Source of the DNA: Caulobacteraceae bacterium
GTDB taxonomy: Bacteria > Pseudomonadota > Alphaproteobacteria > Caulobacterales > Aquidulcibacteraceae
Direction: 5' to 3'
Assembly: GCA_016703335.1 (NCBI GenBank)
Contig: JADJCG010000004.1
Coordinates: forward strand, 62,001-126,000
DNA: 64,000 nucleotides
Shown here: positions 35,977-45,225 of the stretch, in pieces
Numbering within the stretch: position 1 is the first letter of the stretch
Layout of the letters: each line of letters opens with the position of its first letter
Translations under genes and position numbers: made by a program
Notes under the pieces: generated by a model
Seen by the model: only the letters and a program-made list of their open reading frames with translations
What the model was told of the DNA's origin: nothing
Databases searched by the model: none

Positions 35977-36089
35977 TGTGTCTGGGCTTCTCGGCGCCCA
36001 TAGGCCGAAAGGCATAGCCCGCCAGCCAGAATTCGCAGCCGCCGCGCGCGGGCGTACGATCCGCTTCGCTACGGCTGAGGCGGACGACG

Positions 36090-36317
36090 ATGCGCTACCG
36101 GATAGAATCTCGAGAAACCACGGGCGAGAACGCCATCTGCCAGGTGCGCGATCCGCTCGATGTCGAACTCGCCACCGCGCGTCTGCAAGCGATCATCTGG
36201 AGCGCGAGCGTCCGCGAAGATCTGGGCGCAACCGGTTTTCAAATCCGCGATCTGCGCCACGAAGGCTGCATCGTCACCCTCGAAGACTTCAGCGAGCCGC
36301 CGCCGACCGTTCACTGA
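36090..36317 (+). CDS. Small uncharacterised protein
   Basis: 75 residues starting MRYRIESRETTGENAICQVRD, with a helix (ATARLQAIIWSASVRED) and a C-terminal CIVTLEDFSEPP. Soluble, no signal. Composition is gene-like, and the frame ends just before a small membrane protein. Not recognised. Confidence 0.55.
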   Translation: MRYRIESRETTGENAICQVRDPLDVELATARLQAIIWSASVREDLGATGFQIRDLRHEGCIVTLEDFSEPPPTVH

Positions 36318-36390
36318 GCTTAACGGCGCGTTGCCGATTTTGCTCGCAGCCATATCGAATTTTTATACACAGGCTCCCTACATTGGAGCC

Positions 36391-36519
36391 ATGAGCAAAA
36401 ATCGTCTCACCAATGCGCTTTGGCGCGCGCTGGGCGGAGTGTTCGGCGTTGCCGTGCTGATCAGCATGGCGTTCGCGCTTAACCGCCTTGTCACCGTCAC
36501 GGGCCTGACGCTCACCTAA
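36391..36519 (+). CDS. Small single-helix membrane protein (42 residues)
   Basis: ATG at 36391 after TTGGAG; basic start MSKNRLTNALWR then a helix (GGVFGVAVLISMAFALNRLV). An AT-rich stretch (TTTTTATACA) 30 bases upstream may be its promoter. It ends overlapping the convergent MBL gene by 4 bases. Not recognised; one of several very small membrane proteins here. Confidence 0.55.
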   Translation: MSKNRLTNALWRALGGVFGVAVLISMAFALNRLVTVTGLTLT

Positions 36520-37418
36520 GCGAGCCGGTACTCTGTATCGACGCACGGCGGGTCGAGGCTGACTACGCGGCCGAGCTGCACGAGCCTAATCATGTGCGCG
36601 AGCACTGAGTGGCACGCCGCTGGGTGGAGGCGCTTGTCGACGTCGGCGTAGATCACCGACACCATGTCTTTGATGCTGGTCTGGCCGGCCTGCATTTGCG
36701 CTAGGATTTGCGCTTCGCGGTCGAGGCGGTGATCTATGAACGCTTGCACGAATGGACGCACGTCGTGCACCGGCGGCCCGTGCGTCGGCCACAGTGTCGC
36801 ATAGTCGCGATCGCGCACTTTCTCGAGGCTGTTGAAGTAATCGGTCATGTTGCCATCGGGCGGCCCGATGACCGTGGTTGACCAGCCCATGATGTGATCG
36901 CCGGGAAAGAGCGCGTTCTCTTCGATCAGTGCGTACGCCATGTGGTTGGTGGTGTGGCCTGGCGTGAACACAGCTTCGATCGTCCAGCCTGGGCCACTGA
37001 AGCGCTGGCCGTCTTCGACGTTGAAGTCGGGCGTGAAGTAGTGGTCGTCGCTTGCCTCTAGGCGCAGCGCATCGCAATCGCTCGGCTTCGGAGGCAGGGC
37101 GCTCGCATAGACTTTTGCCCCAGTGCGCTCGGCCAGCGGATGGGCGGCAGGCGAGTGATCCATGTGCCGATGCGTGACGAGAATGTGCGTCACCGTCTCG
37201 CCTTCGACAGCCTTCAATAGCGCATCAATGTGCGCCTGATCGTCTGGGCCAGGATCGATGATCGCCACTTCGCCGTGGCCGATAATGTAGACGCCGGTGC
37301 CTTTGAACGTGAATGGGCCGGGATTGTTGGCGACAAGCCGGCGGATCAGCGGCGAGACCTGCTGAGCCTTCTCGTATTCAAAGTCCATGTCACGGACGAA
37401 CGGGATTTTCGCCGCCAT
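36516..37418 (-). CDS. MBL fold metallo-hydrolase (LACTB2-like)
   Basis: 300 residues. Zinc site THRHMDHSPAA (HxHxDH form), FTPGHTTNHMAY, LFPGDHIMGWS and the C-terminal WPTHGPPV give all ligands. A C-terminal winged-helix-like extension (KDMVSVIYADVDKRLHPAA and VLAHMIRLVQLG) matches the LACTB2/hydroxyacylglutathione-like group, which includes endoribonucleases and thioesterases. It starts 9 bases after the ATP-grasp gene, same strand, so co-transcription is likely. Substrate unknown. Confidence 0.9.
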   Translation of the reverse strand: MAAKIPFVRDMDFEYEKAQQVSPLIRRLVANNPGPFTFKGTGVYIIGHGEVAIIDPGPDDQAHIDALLKAVEGETVTHILVTHRHMDHSPAAHPLAERTGAKVYASALPPKPSDCDALRLEASDDHYFTPDFNVEDGQRFSGPGWTIEAVFTPGHTTNHMAYALIEENALFPGDHIMGWSTTVIGPPDGNMTDYFNSLEKVRDRDYATLWPTHGPPVHDVRPFVQAFIDHRLDREAQILAQMQAGQTSIKDMVSVIYADVDKRLHPAACHSVLAHMIRLVQLGRVVSLDPPCVDTEYRLA

Positions 37419-37427
37419 TAGCGGATC

Positions 37428-38435
37428 TCAGCCGAGGACGAACTTACGGAACGCATCGCGCAACATATAGGTCGCCTTGATCTTATCTTGCAGGTTGAGT
37501 CCGATCGGCGGTCCCATGTCGGTTTTGTTGGCGTCGACGATGTAGAGCTTACCGTCATTTCGATCGCGCAGAACATCCACACCGCCCCAATCCAGGCCGA
37601 TCTCGCGCGTGAAGGCGCTGATCTGGTCCATCTCTTCGCGGCTGAAGACTTCTTCCGGCGTCCGCAGCAGCACTTCGGTATTCGTATTCAAGAAGCGCTT
37701 GGTTACTTCCCGCCGTTTGATGAATACGCACACCGGCTTGCCGCCGATCGTGCAGGTGCGGAGGTCTTCCACAAGATTGAGGTCGGCGTGCGTACGGTTA
37801 TCGACGACGCGTTGATAAACGCGTCCGGGAACCGGCGTTGCCGGGCACTGCACGATGTGACCGTCGTGCGCGGCGTTAATCTCTGACTTCTCGACGGCAA
37901 GGCCGGTAAACGTCGCGGGATCGACCGCCAGAGGATTGCCAAATGCCGCTGCACAGGCGCGCGACACGTTTGATTTCGAAACATCGCGGCAATTGAAGTT
38001 CACCAACTTTGCGCCGGGCTTTACCTTCGCCGGCGGATCGTTCGGGCTGTAGGTCGCGTCCTCGAACTGCATGACGACGTCAGCTTGCGAGGCGTCCTTG
38101 GCGAGCTTAGCGCCTGCCGCGCGCGAGACTGAGAAAATCAGATACCAAGGCCGCGCGCGCTCGGGCGTGAAGAAGATGGTGAAGCGCGGCTCCAGCGGCG
38201 CAATAGCTTTGGCCGCAAAGAAATAGCGGAACCAAGCCGTCACTTGGCTGATGATGGTTGGTGAATACGGCACGCGCGCGCCGGTCTTGCGCACGGTAAG
38301 ACCCGTCAGCCCGAACTCGAAGTCCTTAAGCCAGACAGACCCAGAGGTCTGGAATACGCGGGGCGTCGCATCTGTCACGAGGTTAAAGGCTCCGCGGCGC
38401 CGCGCTTGCAGCGAGGCGCGCCATGCAAAGCGCAT
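37428..38435 (-). CDS. ATP-grasp-like uncharacterised protein
   Basis: 335 residues. The C-terminal half ends in an ATP-grasp signature: IGLDWGGVDVLRDRNDGKLYIVDANKTDMGPP, with the Asp and Asn that would bind magnesium, and VCVFIKRREVTKRF upstream supplying the Lys/Arg pair. The N-terminus (GLTGLTVRKTGARVPYSP) is not recognised. It could be a carboxylate-amine ligase of unknown substrate. Operon with the MBL hydrolase downstream. No signal peptide. Confidence 0.72.
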   Translation of the reverse strand: MRFAWRASLQARRRGAFNLVTDATPRVFQTSGSVWLKDFEFGLTGLTVRKTGARVPYSPTIISQVTAWFRYFFAAKAIAPLEPRFTIFFTPERARPWYLIFSVSRAAGAKLAKDASQADVVMQFEDATYSPNDPPAKVKPGAKLVNFNCRDVSKSNVSRACAAAFGNPLAVDPATFTGLAVEKSEINAAHDGHIVQCPATPVPGRVYQRVVDNRTHADLNLVEDLRTCTIGGKPVCVFIKRREVTKRFLNTNTEVLLRTPEEVFSREEMDQISAFTREIGLDWGGVDVLRDRNDGKLYIVDANKTDMGPPIGLNLQDKIKATYMLRDAFRKFVLG

Positions 38436-38548
38436 TCGCCGTCTGTCTGTTTACCTTAGATCGCGTGCGCACTGTGCTGCTCGCCCTGTCCCTGATCGTC
38501 TTGTTGAAGACGGCGTGGATACTTTTGCTGCCAACGTTCGGCGGTTAG
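38423..38548 (+). CDS. Possible small membrane protein (41 residues)
   Basis: ATG at 38423 overlaps the start of the divergent ATP-grasp gene by 13 bases and ends 4 bases inside the next minus-strand gene. It encodes a hydrophobic helix (VLLALSLIVLLKTAWILLL). Gene-like, but overlap at both ends and no clear ribosome site keep confidence low. Confidence 0.35.
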   Translation: MQSAFAVCLFTLDRVRTVLLALSLIVLLKTAWILLLPTFGG

Positions 38549-38778
38549 GCCTTAGGCGCCAGCGTCTCAAGCGCCCCCCGCGCCCCCGATAAGTCGTAAC
38601 CTGCCTTTTGAGCCAAGGCGATAATTTCGTCAGGCGTATGGCTCCCCACCAGCGCCTGCGCCAGGGCTCGGTTGACGATGATGGTGGTGTACCCCTCAGC
38701 CGCAGCACGCGCGATGTCGTCAGCTCCCAGCTGCGCCGCGACGGTGAAGTCTGGCGTTACACGTTTGAACTCGCTCAT
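38545..38778 (-). pseudogene. TIGR01244-type phosphatase missing its catalytic core
   Basis: The N-terminal 35 residues (FKRVTPDFTVAAQLGADDI and YTTIIVNR) and the C-terminal 40 (ALAQALVGSHTPDEIIALA, then AGYDLSG) match the two ends of the TIGR01244 (beta-lactamase hydrolase-like, DUF442) family, normally about 110 to 140 residues. Here they are fused in frame into 77 residues, lacking the C-x5-R phosphatase loop. About 50 to 60 residues are missing at a point near 38670. Real deletion or assembly collapse. Confidence 0.62.
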
Positions 38779-38875
38779 CGCACCACCCTACATCGCCACG
38801 TTGACACGGCTTGCCGGGGAAGCAAGGTTTCGCACGCCTTGCCACTGCTTCGGCGCCACAGGACGGACCTGAGAA

Positions 38876-39825
38876 TGCTAGCCATGCCGTACGGCGCCTG
38901 CTCCTCGCGATACCTACACTGTTTGCGATTATAGCCGCCGCGTTTGTGCTGATGCATTTGGCGCCTGGTGGTCCGTTTACAAGCGAGCGGCAAGTGCCGC
39001 ACGAGATCGAACGGCGCCTCGAAGCAGAGTACGGCCTCAACCTTCCGGTCGAGCAGCAATTGCTGCGCTATCTCTTTGGCACCAAGGAACGCGGCGGCGG
39101 TCTCATTCGCGGCGATCTTGGTCCGTCGATGACCTACAAGGACAAGAACGTCGGCGACATCATCGCGGAAGGCGCGCCGACGAGCGCCATTCTAGGTCTG
39201 AGCGCGATGGCGTTGGCGCTGGTGATCGGGGAGCTTTCTCGGCGTGATCGCCGCGCTGCGGCAAAACAAGGCGCAAGATTATCTCATCATGGCGCTCGCC
39301 ATTGCGGGCGTGTGTTTGCCGCCGCTTGGTCGTGGGCCCAATCATGCAGCTTTTCTTCGGCGTGCAGTGGCACTTGCTGCCGACGGCGGGCTTCACCGCG
39401 ACGAATTTGGTCTGCGCTATTTGATCTTGCCGGTGTTCACGCTGTCGCTGCCGATCATCGCAGTGGTGTCGCGGCTTATGCGCGCTTCGATGATCGAGGC
39501 TTTGCGCTCAAACGCCATTCGCACTGCGCGCGCGAAGGGGCTGCCTGAGCGACAAGTGATTTGGCGCCATGCGCTGCCGATCGCGATGCTGCCGATCGTC
39601 TCTTATGCCGGACCGGCGCTCGCCGGCGTCATGGCTGGCTCGTTTGTCATCGAGACGGTGTTCGCGCTGCCGGGCATCGGTAAGCAATTCGTGCTCGCGG
39701 CCCAGCAACGCGACTACACGCTCGTGATGGGCGTGGTGCTGATCTACTCGTTCCTGATCATCCTTCTGAACCTCGCGGCGGATCTCGCTTACCGCATGCT
39801 CGATCCGCGGAGCCGCGCAGTATGA
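38876..39825 (+). CDS. oppB: Oligopeptide ABC transporter permease OppB (about four frameshifts)
   Basis: Inner membrane permease. HAVRRLLLAIPTLFAIIAAAFVLMHLAPGGPF is the classic OppB/DppB start. Breaks: near 38881 (joining the ATG at 38876 to the frame), near 39230 (to FLGVIAALRQN), near 39328 (to LVVGPIMQLFFGVQWHLLP) and near 39412 (to RYLILPVFTLSLP). The EAA loop, MIEALRSNAIRTARAKGLPE, and the end (VFALPGIGKQFVLAAQQRDYT) are intact. Length is normal when all frames are joined. Its stop overlaps the oppC start (ATGA). Confidence 0.88.
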
Positions 39826-40731
39826 GCGACATCCTGATCGACGACACGCCGCAGACCGCTGGCCGTCAAGGGGCGCTCACTCTGGGAAGACGCGCGCCGG
39901 CGCTTGATGCGCAATCCGGCGGCAGTAACGAGCCTCTATGTCGTCGCCATCCTCGTACTGATCGCCGTGTTCGGGCCGGTACTTTGGATCCACAAGTACG
40001 ACACCATCTTTCGCGACAGCGTCTCCATCGCGCCGACGTGGACCGATTGGCACATCCTCGGCACCGACACCGAAGGGCGCGATATGGTCGCGCGCCTCAT
40101 TCTCGGGCTCGGCATTTCGATGCTGGTTGGTCTGGCCGCGACAATTGTTGCGCTGACCATCGGCGTGCTCTGGGGCGCCGTTGCTGGCTTCATCGGCGGC
40201 TGGGTGGACGACGCAATGATGCGCTTCGTCGATGTGCTCTACGCCATCCCGTTCGTGTTCTTCGTCATCGTGCTGATGACGGTGGTGCAGTTCGACGACC
40301 CGGTGCTCAATCTGGTGCTTATCTTCTGTGCCATCGGCGCCGTCGAATGGCTGACCATGGCGCGGATCGTGCGCGGGCAAACGCTTTCGCTACGCCAGAA
40401 GGAATTCGTCGAAGCGGCCCGCGCGGCCGGAGCGAAACCGCTTCAAATCGTGCTTCGCCACGTGGTGCCAAACGTTGTTGGCCCGGTCGTCGTGTTCGCG
40501 ACGTTAAACATCCCGGTGATCATCCTGGCCGAAAGTTTCCTGTCGTTCATCGGCCTCGGCGTGCAGGAGCCGCTGACGTCGCTGGGCAGCCTGCTGTCCG
40601 ACGGCAAAGATCAGATGACCACCGCGCCGTGGATGCTCATCGCGCCAGCGGCGACGATGCTGATCACGCTGCTGGCGCTCAACTTCCTGGGCGACGGCTT
40701 GCGCGACGCGCTCGATCCGAAAGAGCGCTAA
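39822..40731 (+). CDS. oppC: Oligopeptide ABC transporter permease OppC (one frameshift)
   Basis: Second permease of the importer. Starts MSDILIDDTPQ, then a shift near 39868, at a run of four G, leads into SLWEDARRRLMRNPAAV and the first membrane helix. GTDTEGRDMVARLILGLGISM, the EAA loop EFVEAARAAGAKPLQIVLRHVVPN, and FLSFIGLGVQEPLTSLGSLLSDG are family marks. About 303 codons. No ATPase genes (oppD, oppF) are seen in the window; they must be elsewhere. Confidence 0.92.
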
Positions 40732-40751
40732 GCGCCAGCTATTGCTGGCGC
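40732..40751. terminator. Hairpin between convergent oppC and downstream gene
   Basis: GCGCCAGC-TATT-GCTGGCGC, a perfect 8 bp stem directly after the oppC stop and overlapping the stop of the convergent gene. No T-tract on either side, so termination efficiency is uncertain. Confidence 0.5.
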
Positions 40752-41273
40752 CGCACGCGGATCGCAGGGCCGCCGGCTTCGACGTGCATGAGATAGCTGC
40801 CCATCGAGCGCGCTCGATGCGGACGTTGCCGCCTTCGCGGACGTTGCGCGCGACCTCGTTATCGATTTGCACCCAAACTTGGCCGTTGGTCATGCGGAAC
40901 ACAGACGGCATGTTGCGGCGCGCCACGACACTCGCGACTTCCAGCTGAAGATTGTCGACGCGCTCGAATTGCGGCGCGCTCGGATTGCTCGATCTGGAGT
41001 CGCCGAAAATGCGCGAGAGCGACGGCAGCGAGAAGCCAAAGGCTTCGCGATCAACTTGTTCTGCGTGTTGGCGGTCAACAGCGACGAGGTTGCCGGTGCT
41101 TTGCGCGGTTTGAAGATTGCCAACTGCGCCGTCATAGCAGGCAAGGCGCTGCGCTTCGTCAGTGATGCTGCGGCAGGCATAGACTCGACCGAGCGCATCG
41201 GGTGGGTTTGTTCCTGCGCCGCAACCGATCCAGTCAAAGCGATGAAGGCCAAGCCGGCCAAGATGATGCGCAT
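40739..41273 (-). CDS. Exported uncharacterised protein antisense within the opp locus (two frameshifts)
   Basis: Signal peptide MRIILAGLAFIALTGSVAAQ. After a shift near 41195 the body reads VYACRSITDEAQRLACYDGAV, with two cysteines, then AFGFSLPSLSRIFGD, LQLEVASVVARRNMPSVFRMTNGQVWVQID and NVREGGNVRIERA; a second shift near 40805 gives GSYLMHVEAGGPAIRVRRQQ. The CR-x-DxARLxCYD pattern recalls periplasmic VasI-like and other DUF families of alphaproteobacteria. About 178 residues. It lies on the opposite strand between oppC and oppA. Confidence 0.72.
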
Positions 41274-41363
41274 AAAGTCCCCTCCCGTCGGAAGCCGGAT
41301 CATCCTAGACTTCGCGGACGAACTTTGTCAGCCCGCGTAAGCAGGCTCTCGGCGGAGACAAAT

Positions 41364-42993
41364 ATGGCGGCGTTCTGGACCGATCGGCGGCGGCTCCTGC
41401 TAGGGGCGGGCGGGCTGACGGCCGCCGCCTCGCTCGGCGCCTGCGCCAACGGGGAGATCGTCGGCTTCGACAAGGCCAATCGCTCACTCGATATCTGCAA
41501 TCAAGGCGAACCGTTATCGCTCGACCCCCACAAGGCCACCGGCACGTGGGAAAACAACATCATCGGGAACATGTTTGTTGGCCTGACGACAGAAAATGCC
41601 AAAGGCGAGCCGATCCCTGGCATGGCTGAAAGCTGGGAGACGAGCGAGGACGGGCGCACTTGGACGTTTCATTTGCGCCGGGCGCAGTGGTCCGACGGCG
41701 AAGCGTGTGACGCCCACGATTTCGAGTTCGCGCTCCGGCGCATTCTCGATCCGGTGAACCTCTCGGTTTACGCGTCGCTGCTCTATCCGATCAAAAACGC
41801 CGAGGCGATCGTGGCGGGGCGCATGGCGCCGGACACCGCGGGCGTCACCGCGCTCGACGATCTGACGCTGGAAATTCAGCTCGAACACCCAGCGGCTTAT
41901 CTGCCGCAATTACTTATGCACTACACGGCGTATCCGGTGCCCAAGCATGTTGTTGAGCGCCACGGCGACAATTGGGTTCATCCGGACAACATCGTGGTCA
42001 ACGGCGCTTTCACGCTGATCAAATGGTGGTCGAACTACATCGTCCACTTGCAGCGCAATCCGCACTTCTTCGATGCGGCCAACGTCGTGATGGAAAATTT
42101 GTACTTCTATCCGTCGACCGACGTGAATGCTTCGGCGCGGCGCGTGCGAAGCGGTGAGGCCGGCTGGTCGACGCGCTTTCCGTCAAACCAAGTCGAACAG
42201 CTGCGTGAAGTTATCCGGGCTATGTGCGTGTCGCGCCGTATCTCACGTGCAATTATTTTCGTTCAACACGACGAAAGCCCCGTTCAACGACGTGCGTGTG
42301 CGCCAAGCGCTCACCATGGCCTATGACCGCGATTGGGTCGCCGCCAATATTTATCGCACCGGTGAGCATCCTGCATACTCTCTCGTGCCTCCGGGCATTT
42401 TGAATTATCCTGGAACGGCGCGGTATAGTTGGGCTGACTGGCCGATGGAGCGGCGTCTGCAGGAAGCGCAGCGGCTTTTAAGCGCTGCCGGCTTTGGTCC
42501 CGACAATCCGCTCCGCTTCGAATTCTCGCACCGCAATACCAGCGACAACCCACGCGTCGCTGTCATCGTGCAGAACAATTGGCGGCAGATTGCGCCGTGG
42601 GTGACGGTGGAGCTGCGCGGCGTCGAAGCGCAAGTTCACTACGCCAATCTGCAGGCGAAGAATTTTGACGTGGGTGACGGCGCCTGGTCCGCGGATTTCA
42701 ATGACGCCAAGAATTATCTCTATTTGCTGGAAACGCGCTCCCGCGAACAGAACTATCCGGGTTACTCAAACGCCGAGTTCGATCGCATGGTGCGCGAGAG
42801 CGATTTCGAACTCGATGTTGTGCGCCGTGGCGCGATGATGGCGCGCGCGGAGCAGCTGGCGCTCGATGAAGCGCCGATCTGCACCAGCGTCTACATCAAC
42901 TCGACCAACCTCGTTCACCCGGATCTCACGGGCTACGAAGACAACATCAGCGACTTCCACCGCGCGCGCTGGTTCGGCATCAAGAACGCCTAA
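41364..42993 (+). CDS. oppA: Oligopeptide ABC transporter substrate-binding protein OppA (two frameshifts)
   Basis: Periplasmic SBP_bac_5 protein that captures peptides for OppBC. The N-terminus DRRRLLLGAGGL followed by SLGACANG is a twin-arginine-like lipoprotein signal. NQGEPLSLDPHKATGTWENNI, GMAESWETSEDGRTWTFHLR and MHYTAYPVPKHVV are typical. Two breaks near 42215 and 42255 bracket PGYVRVAPYLTCNYF before SFNTTKAPFNDVRVRQAL. The C-terminal PICTSVYINSTNLV and YEDNISDFHRARWFGI close the fold. About 543 codons. Its stop TAA abuts the oligopeptidase stop on the other strand (TAATTA). Confidence 0.92.
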
Positions 42994-45183
42994 TTAGAAC
43001 GGCCCGCCGGCTTCTTCTGCGCCGATCGCTTTGATTGCGAAGGCGTAGTCGTGTGCGAGTTCGCGCAGATACTCGAACCGTCCCGCGCTGCCGGCGTGAC
43101 CCGCGCCCATGTTCATCTTCAACAAGATCGGCTTGCCGCTGGTCGTGTGCGGACGAAGCTTTGCAACCCACTTCGCCGGCTCCCAATAGGTCACGCGCGG
43201 ATCGGTGAGGCCGCCGGTCGAAAGCACGGCGGGATACGCTTTCGAACTCACGTTCGTGTAGGGGCAGTACGAGGCCATGTAGTCGTACGCGGCGACGTCT
43301 TCGAGCGGGTTGCCCCATTCGGGCCATTCCGGCGGGGTCAACGGCAGCGAGGTGTCGCTCATCGTGTTGATCACATCGATGAATGGGACGCCGCCTATCA
43401 CCCCGGCCCAGAGATCAGGCCGCATGTTGTTTATCGCACCCATGAGCAAGCCGCCGGCGGAGCGGCCTTCGCAGACGATGTTGCCGGGGCGACCAAAGCC
43501 CGCGCCAATCAGTTCCTCCGCGACAGTCACGAAATCGGTGAACGTGTTGCGCTTGTTGAAGCGGCGACCATCCTGAAACCAGCCGAAGCCCATCTCGGAC
43601 CCGCCGCGCACGTGCGCCATCGCGTAGATCCAGCCGCGGTCGACCAAGCTGAAGCGCCGGATCGAGAAATCCGCGTCGAGCGAAATGCCGTACGAGCCGT
43701 AGCCGTAGAGATAGAGCGGCGCGGTGCCGTTGAGCGGCGTGCCGCGCTTGTAGAGCACCGTGATCGGAATGCGCTTGCCATCGCTCGCCGTCGCGAAGAA
43801 GCGGCCGGTGAGATAGTCGTCCGGGTTGTGGCCCGACGGGATCTCCTGCGTCTTGCGCAGCACCTGCGTCTTCGTACCCATGTCGTAATCGAACCACTTC
43901 AGCGGCGTCGTCGGTGATTCATAGACGTAGCGAAGCGTCGCGGTGTCGAACTCGTAGCCGCCGCTGACTTCAATATTGTAGGCCTGTTCGAGCAGCGAAA
44001 TGTCGTGCTCGGCGCCATCGCCGCGATGGCGGATGACGATGCGCGGCAGTGCGTTCACACGCTCGGAGCGGACGAGATAATCCTTCGTCGCGTGCAGCCC
44101 CAGAATGTAGCGGCCCGCTTCGTGGGCCATGAACTCGCGCCAGCTCGCGCGCGCGGTGCGGCCCGGCTCGGCCGTCATGATCTTGAAGTCGACAGCGCCG
44201 TCGGCGTTGGTGACGATGTACCAGCGGCCATCCCAGTGCGTTGGCGTGTAGAGCATGTCCGGCTCGCGCACGCTGAAGAGCGTGGGCTGCGCGGTCGGGT
44301 TCGAGCCTGGGATGGTGTAGTATTCCGATTGGCTGCCGTTGCCGGCGCTGATCAGAATGAACTCTTCGCTCTCGGTCGGGCCGACGCTGAGGAAAAAGCC
44401 ATCATCCGGCTCGTCATATACAAGCACATCTTCGCCGCCGCGCGCGGGGCGGCGATAAATCTTCGCGGGGCGACCGTTGTTGTCACGGAAAGTCCAGAAG
44501 ATATGGCGAGAGTCGGGCGACCAGCAGAAATCACCGGTGCAATCGCGGACGTGCGAAGCGAGCGTTTGCCCGCTCGCGAGGTCTTTCACGTAAACCGTGT
44601 AAATCTCTGAGCCTTGCTCATCGACAGCGTAGGCGAAGAGCGCGTGATCCGGTGAATGTTGGGCGGCGATGACTTTGTAGAACGTCTTGCCCTGCGCTTG
44701 TGCATCGACATCGATCAGCACTTGTTCGGCACCGCCGCCACGCGGTTGGCGCGCGAACTTCGGATGCTGCGCACCGGTTTCGAAGCGGCGGTAATATTCC
44801 CACGGGCCATCTGGCGACGGCACCGATGAATCATCTTCCTTCGTGCGTCCGCGCATTTCTTGATAGATGCGCTCTTGCAGCGCCGCGGTCGAAGCCATCT
44901 GCTGTTCGCGATAGGCGTTCTCTTCGTCGAGATAGGCGCGGATGTCGGCTTTCAGCAGCGACGGATCGCGCATGACTTCTTGCCAATTGTCGTCCTTCAG
45001 CCAAGCGTAATTGTCGACGCGCGTGCGACCGATCTGCGTGATGGTCTTTGGTTCGATGCGCGCAACAGGCGGCGCGAGCGGCAGCGTAACTTCAGGCATA
45101 GGAGCATCCGTTGAGGCGCAAGCGGGAAGAAGGGCGGCGACCGGCAGAGCAGCGCTGGCCTGGAGAAGTTCACGACGGTTCAT
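42994..45183 (-). CDS. ptrB: Oligopeptidase B (S9A prolyl oligopeptidase family), exported
   Basis: 729 residues, intact. Cleaves peptides after basic residues in the OpdB group. Seven-bladed propeller from about 60 to 430, then alpha/beta hydrolase: GYGSYGISLD, AHVRGGSEMGFGWFQDG, nucleophile GRSAGGLLMG (Ser about 574), acid GGLTDPRVTYWEPAKW, and His in NMGAGHAG. The N-terminus (NRRELLQASAALPVAALLPAC) is a Tat-like lipoprotein signal, so this one appears exported, unlike the cytosolic enteric enzyme. It faces oppA end to end, suggesting peptide scavenging. Confidence 0.95.
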   Translation of the reverse strand: MNRRELLQASAALPVAALLPACASTDAPMPEVTLPLAPPVARIEPKTITQIGRTRVDNYAWLKDDNWQEVMRDPSLLKADIRAYLDEENAYREQQMASTAALQERIYQEMRGRTKEDDSSVPSPDGPWEYYRRFETGAQHPKFARQPRGGGAEQVLIDVDAQAQGKTFYKVIAAQHSPDHALFAYAVDEQGSEIYTVYVKDLASGQTLASHVRDCTGDFCWSPDSRHIFWTFRDNNGRPAKIYRRPARGGEDVLVYDEPDDGFFLSVGPTESEEFILISAGNGSQSEYYTIPGSNPTAQPTLFSVREPDMLYTPTHWDGRWYIVTNADGAVDFKIMTAEPGRTARASWREFMAHEAGRYILGLHATKDYLVRSERVNALPRIVIRHRGDGAEHDISLLEQAYNIEVSGGYEFDTATLRYVYESPTTPLKWFDYDMGTKTQVLRKTQEIPSGHNPDDYLTGRFFATASDGKRIPITVLYKRGTPLNGTAPLYLYGYGSYGISLDADFSIRRFSLVDRGWIYAMAHVRGGSEMGFGWFQDGRRFNKRNTFTDFVTVAEELIGAGFGRPGNIVCEGRSAGGLLMGAINNMRPDLWAGVIGGVPFIDVINTMSDTSLPLTPPEWPEWGNPLEDVAAYDYMASYCPYTNVSSKAYPAVLSTGGLTDPRVTYWEPAKWVAKLRPHTTSGKPILLKMNMGAGHAGSAGRFEYLRELAHDYAFAIKAIGAEEAGGPF

Positions 45184-45225
45184 AGATCGCCTTCTGCGAG
45201 GAATGTCTGGGTCGGGTCAATCGGG

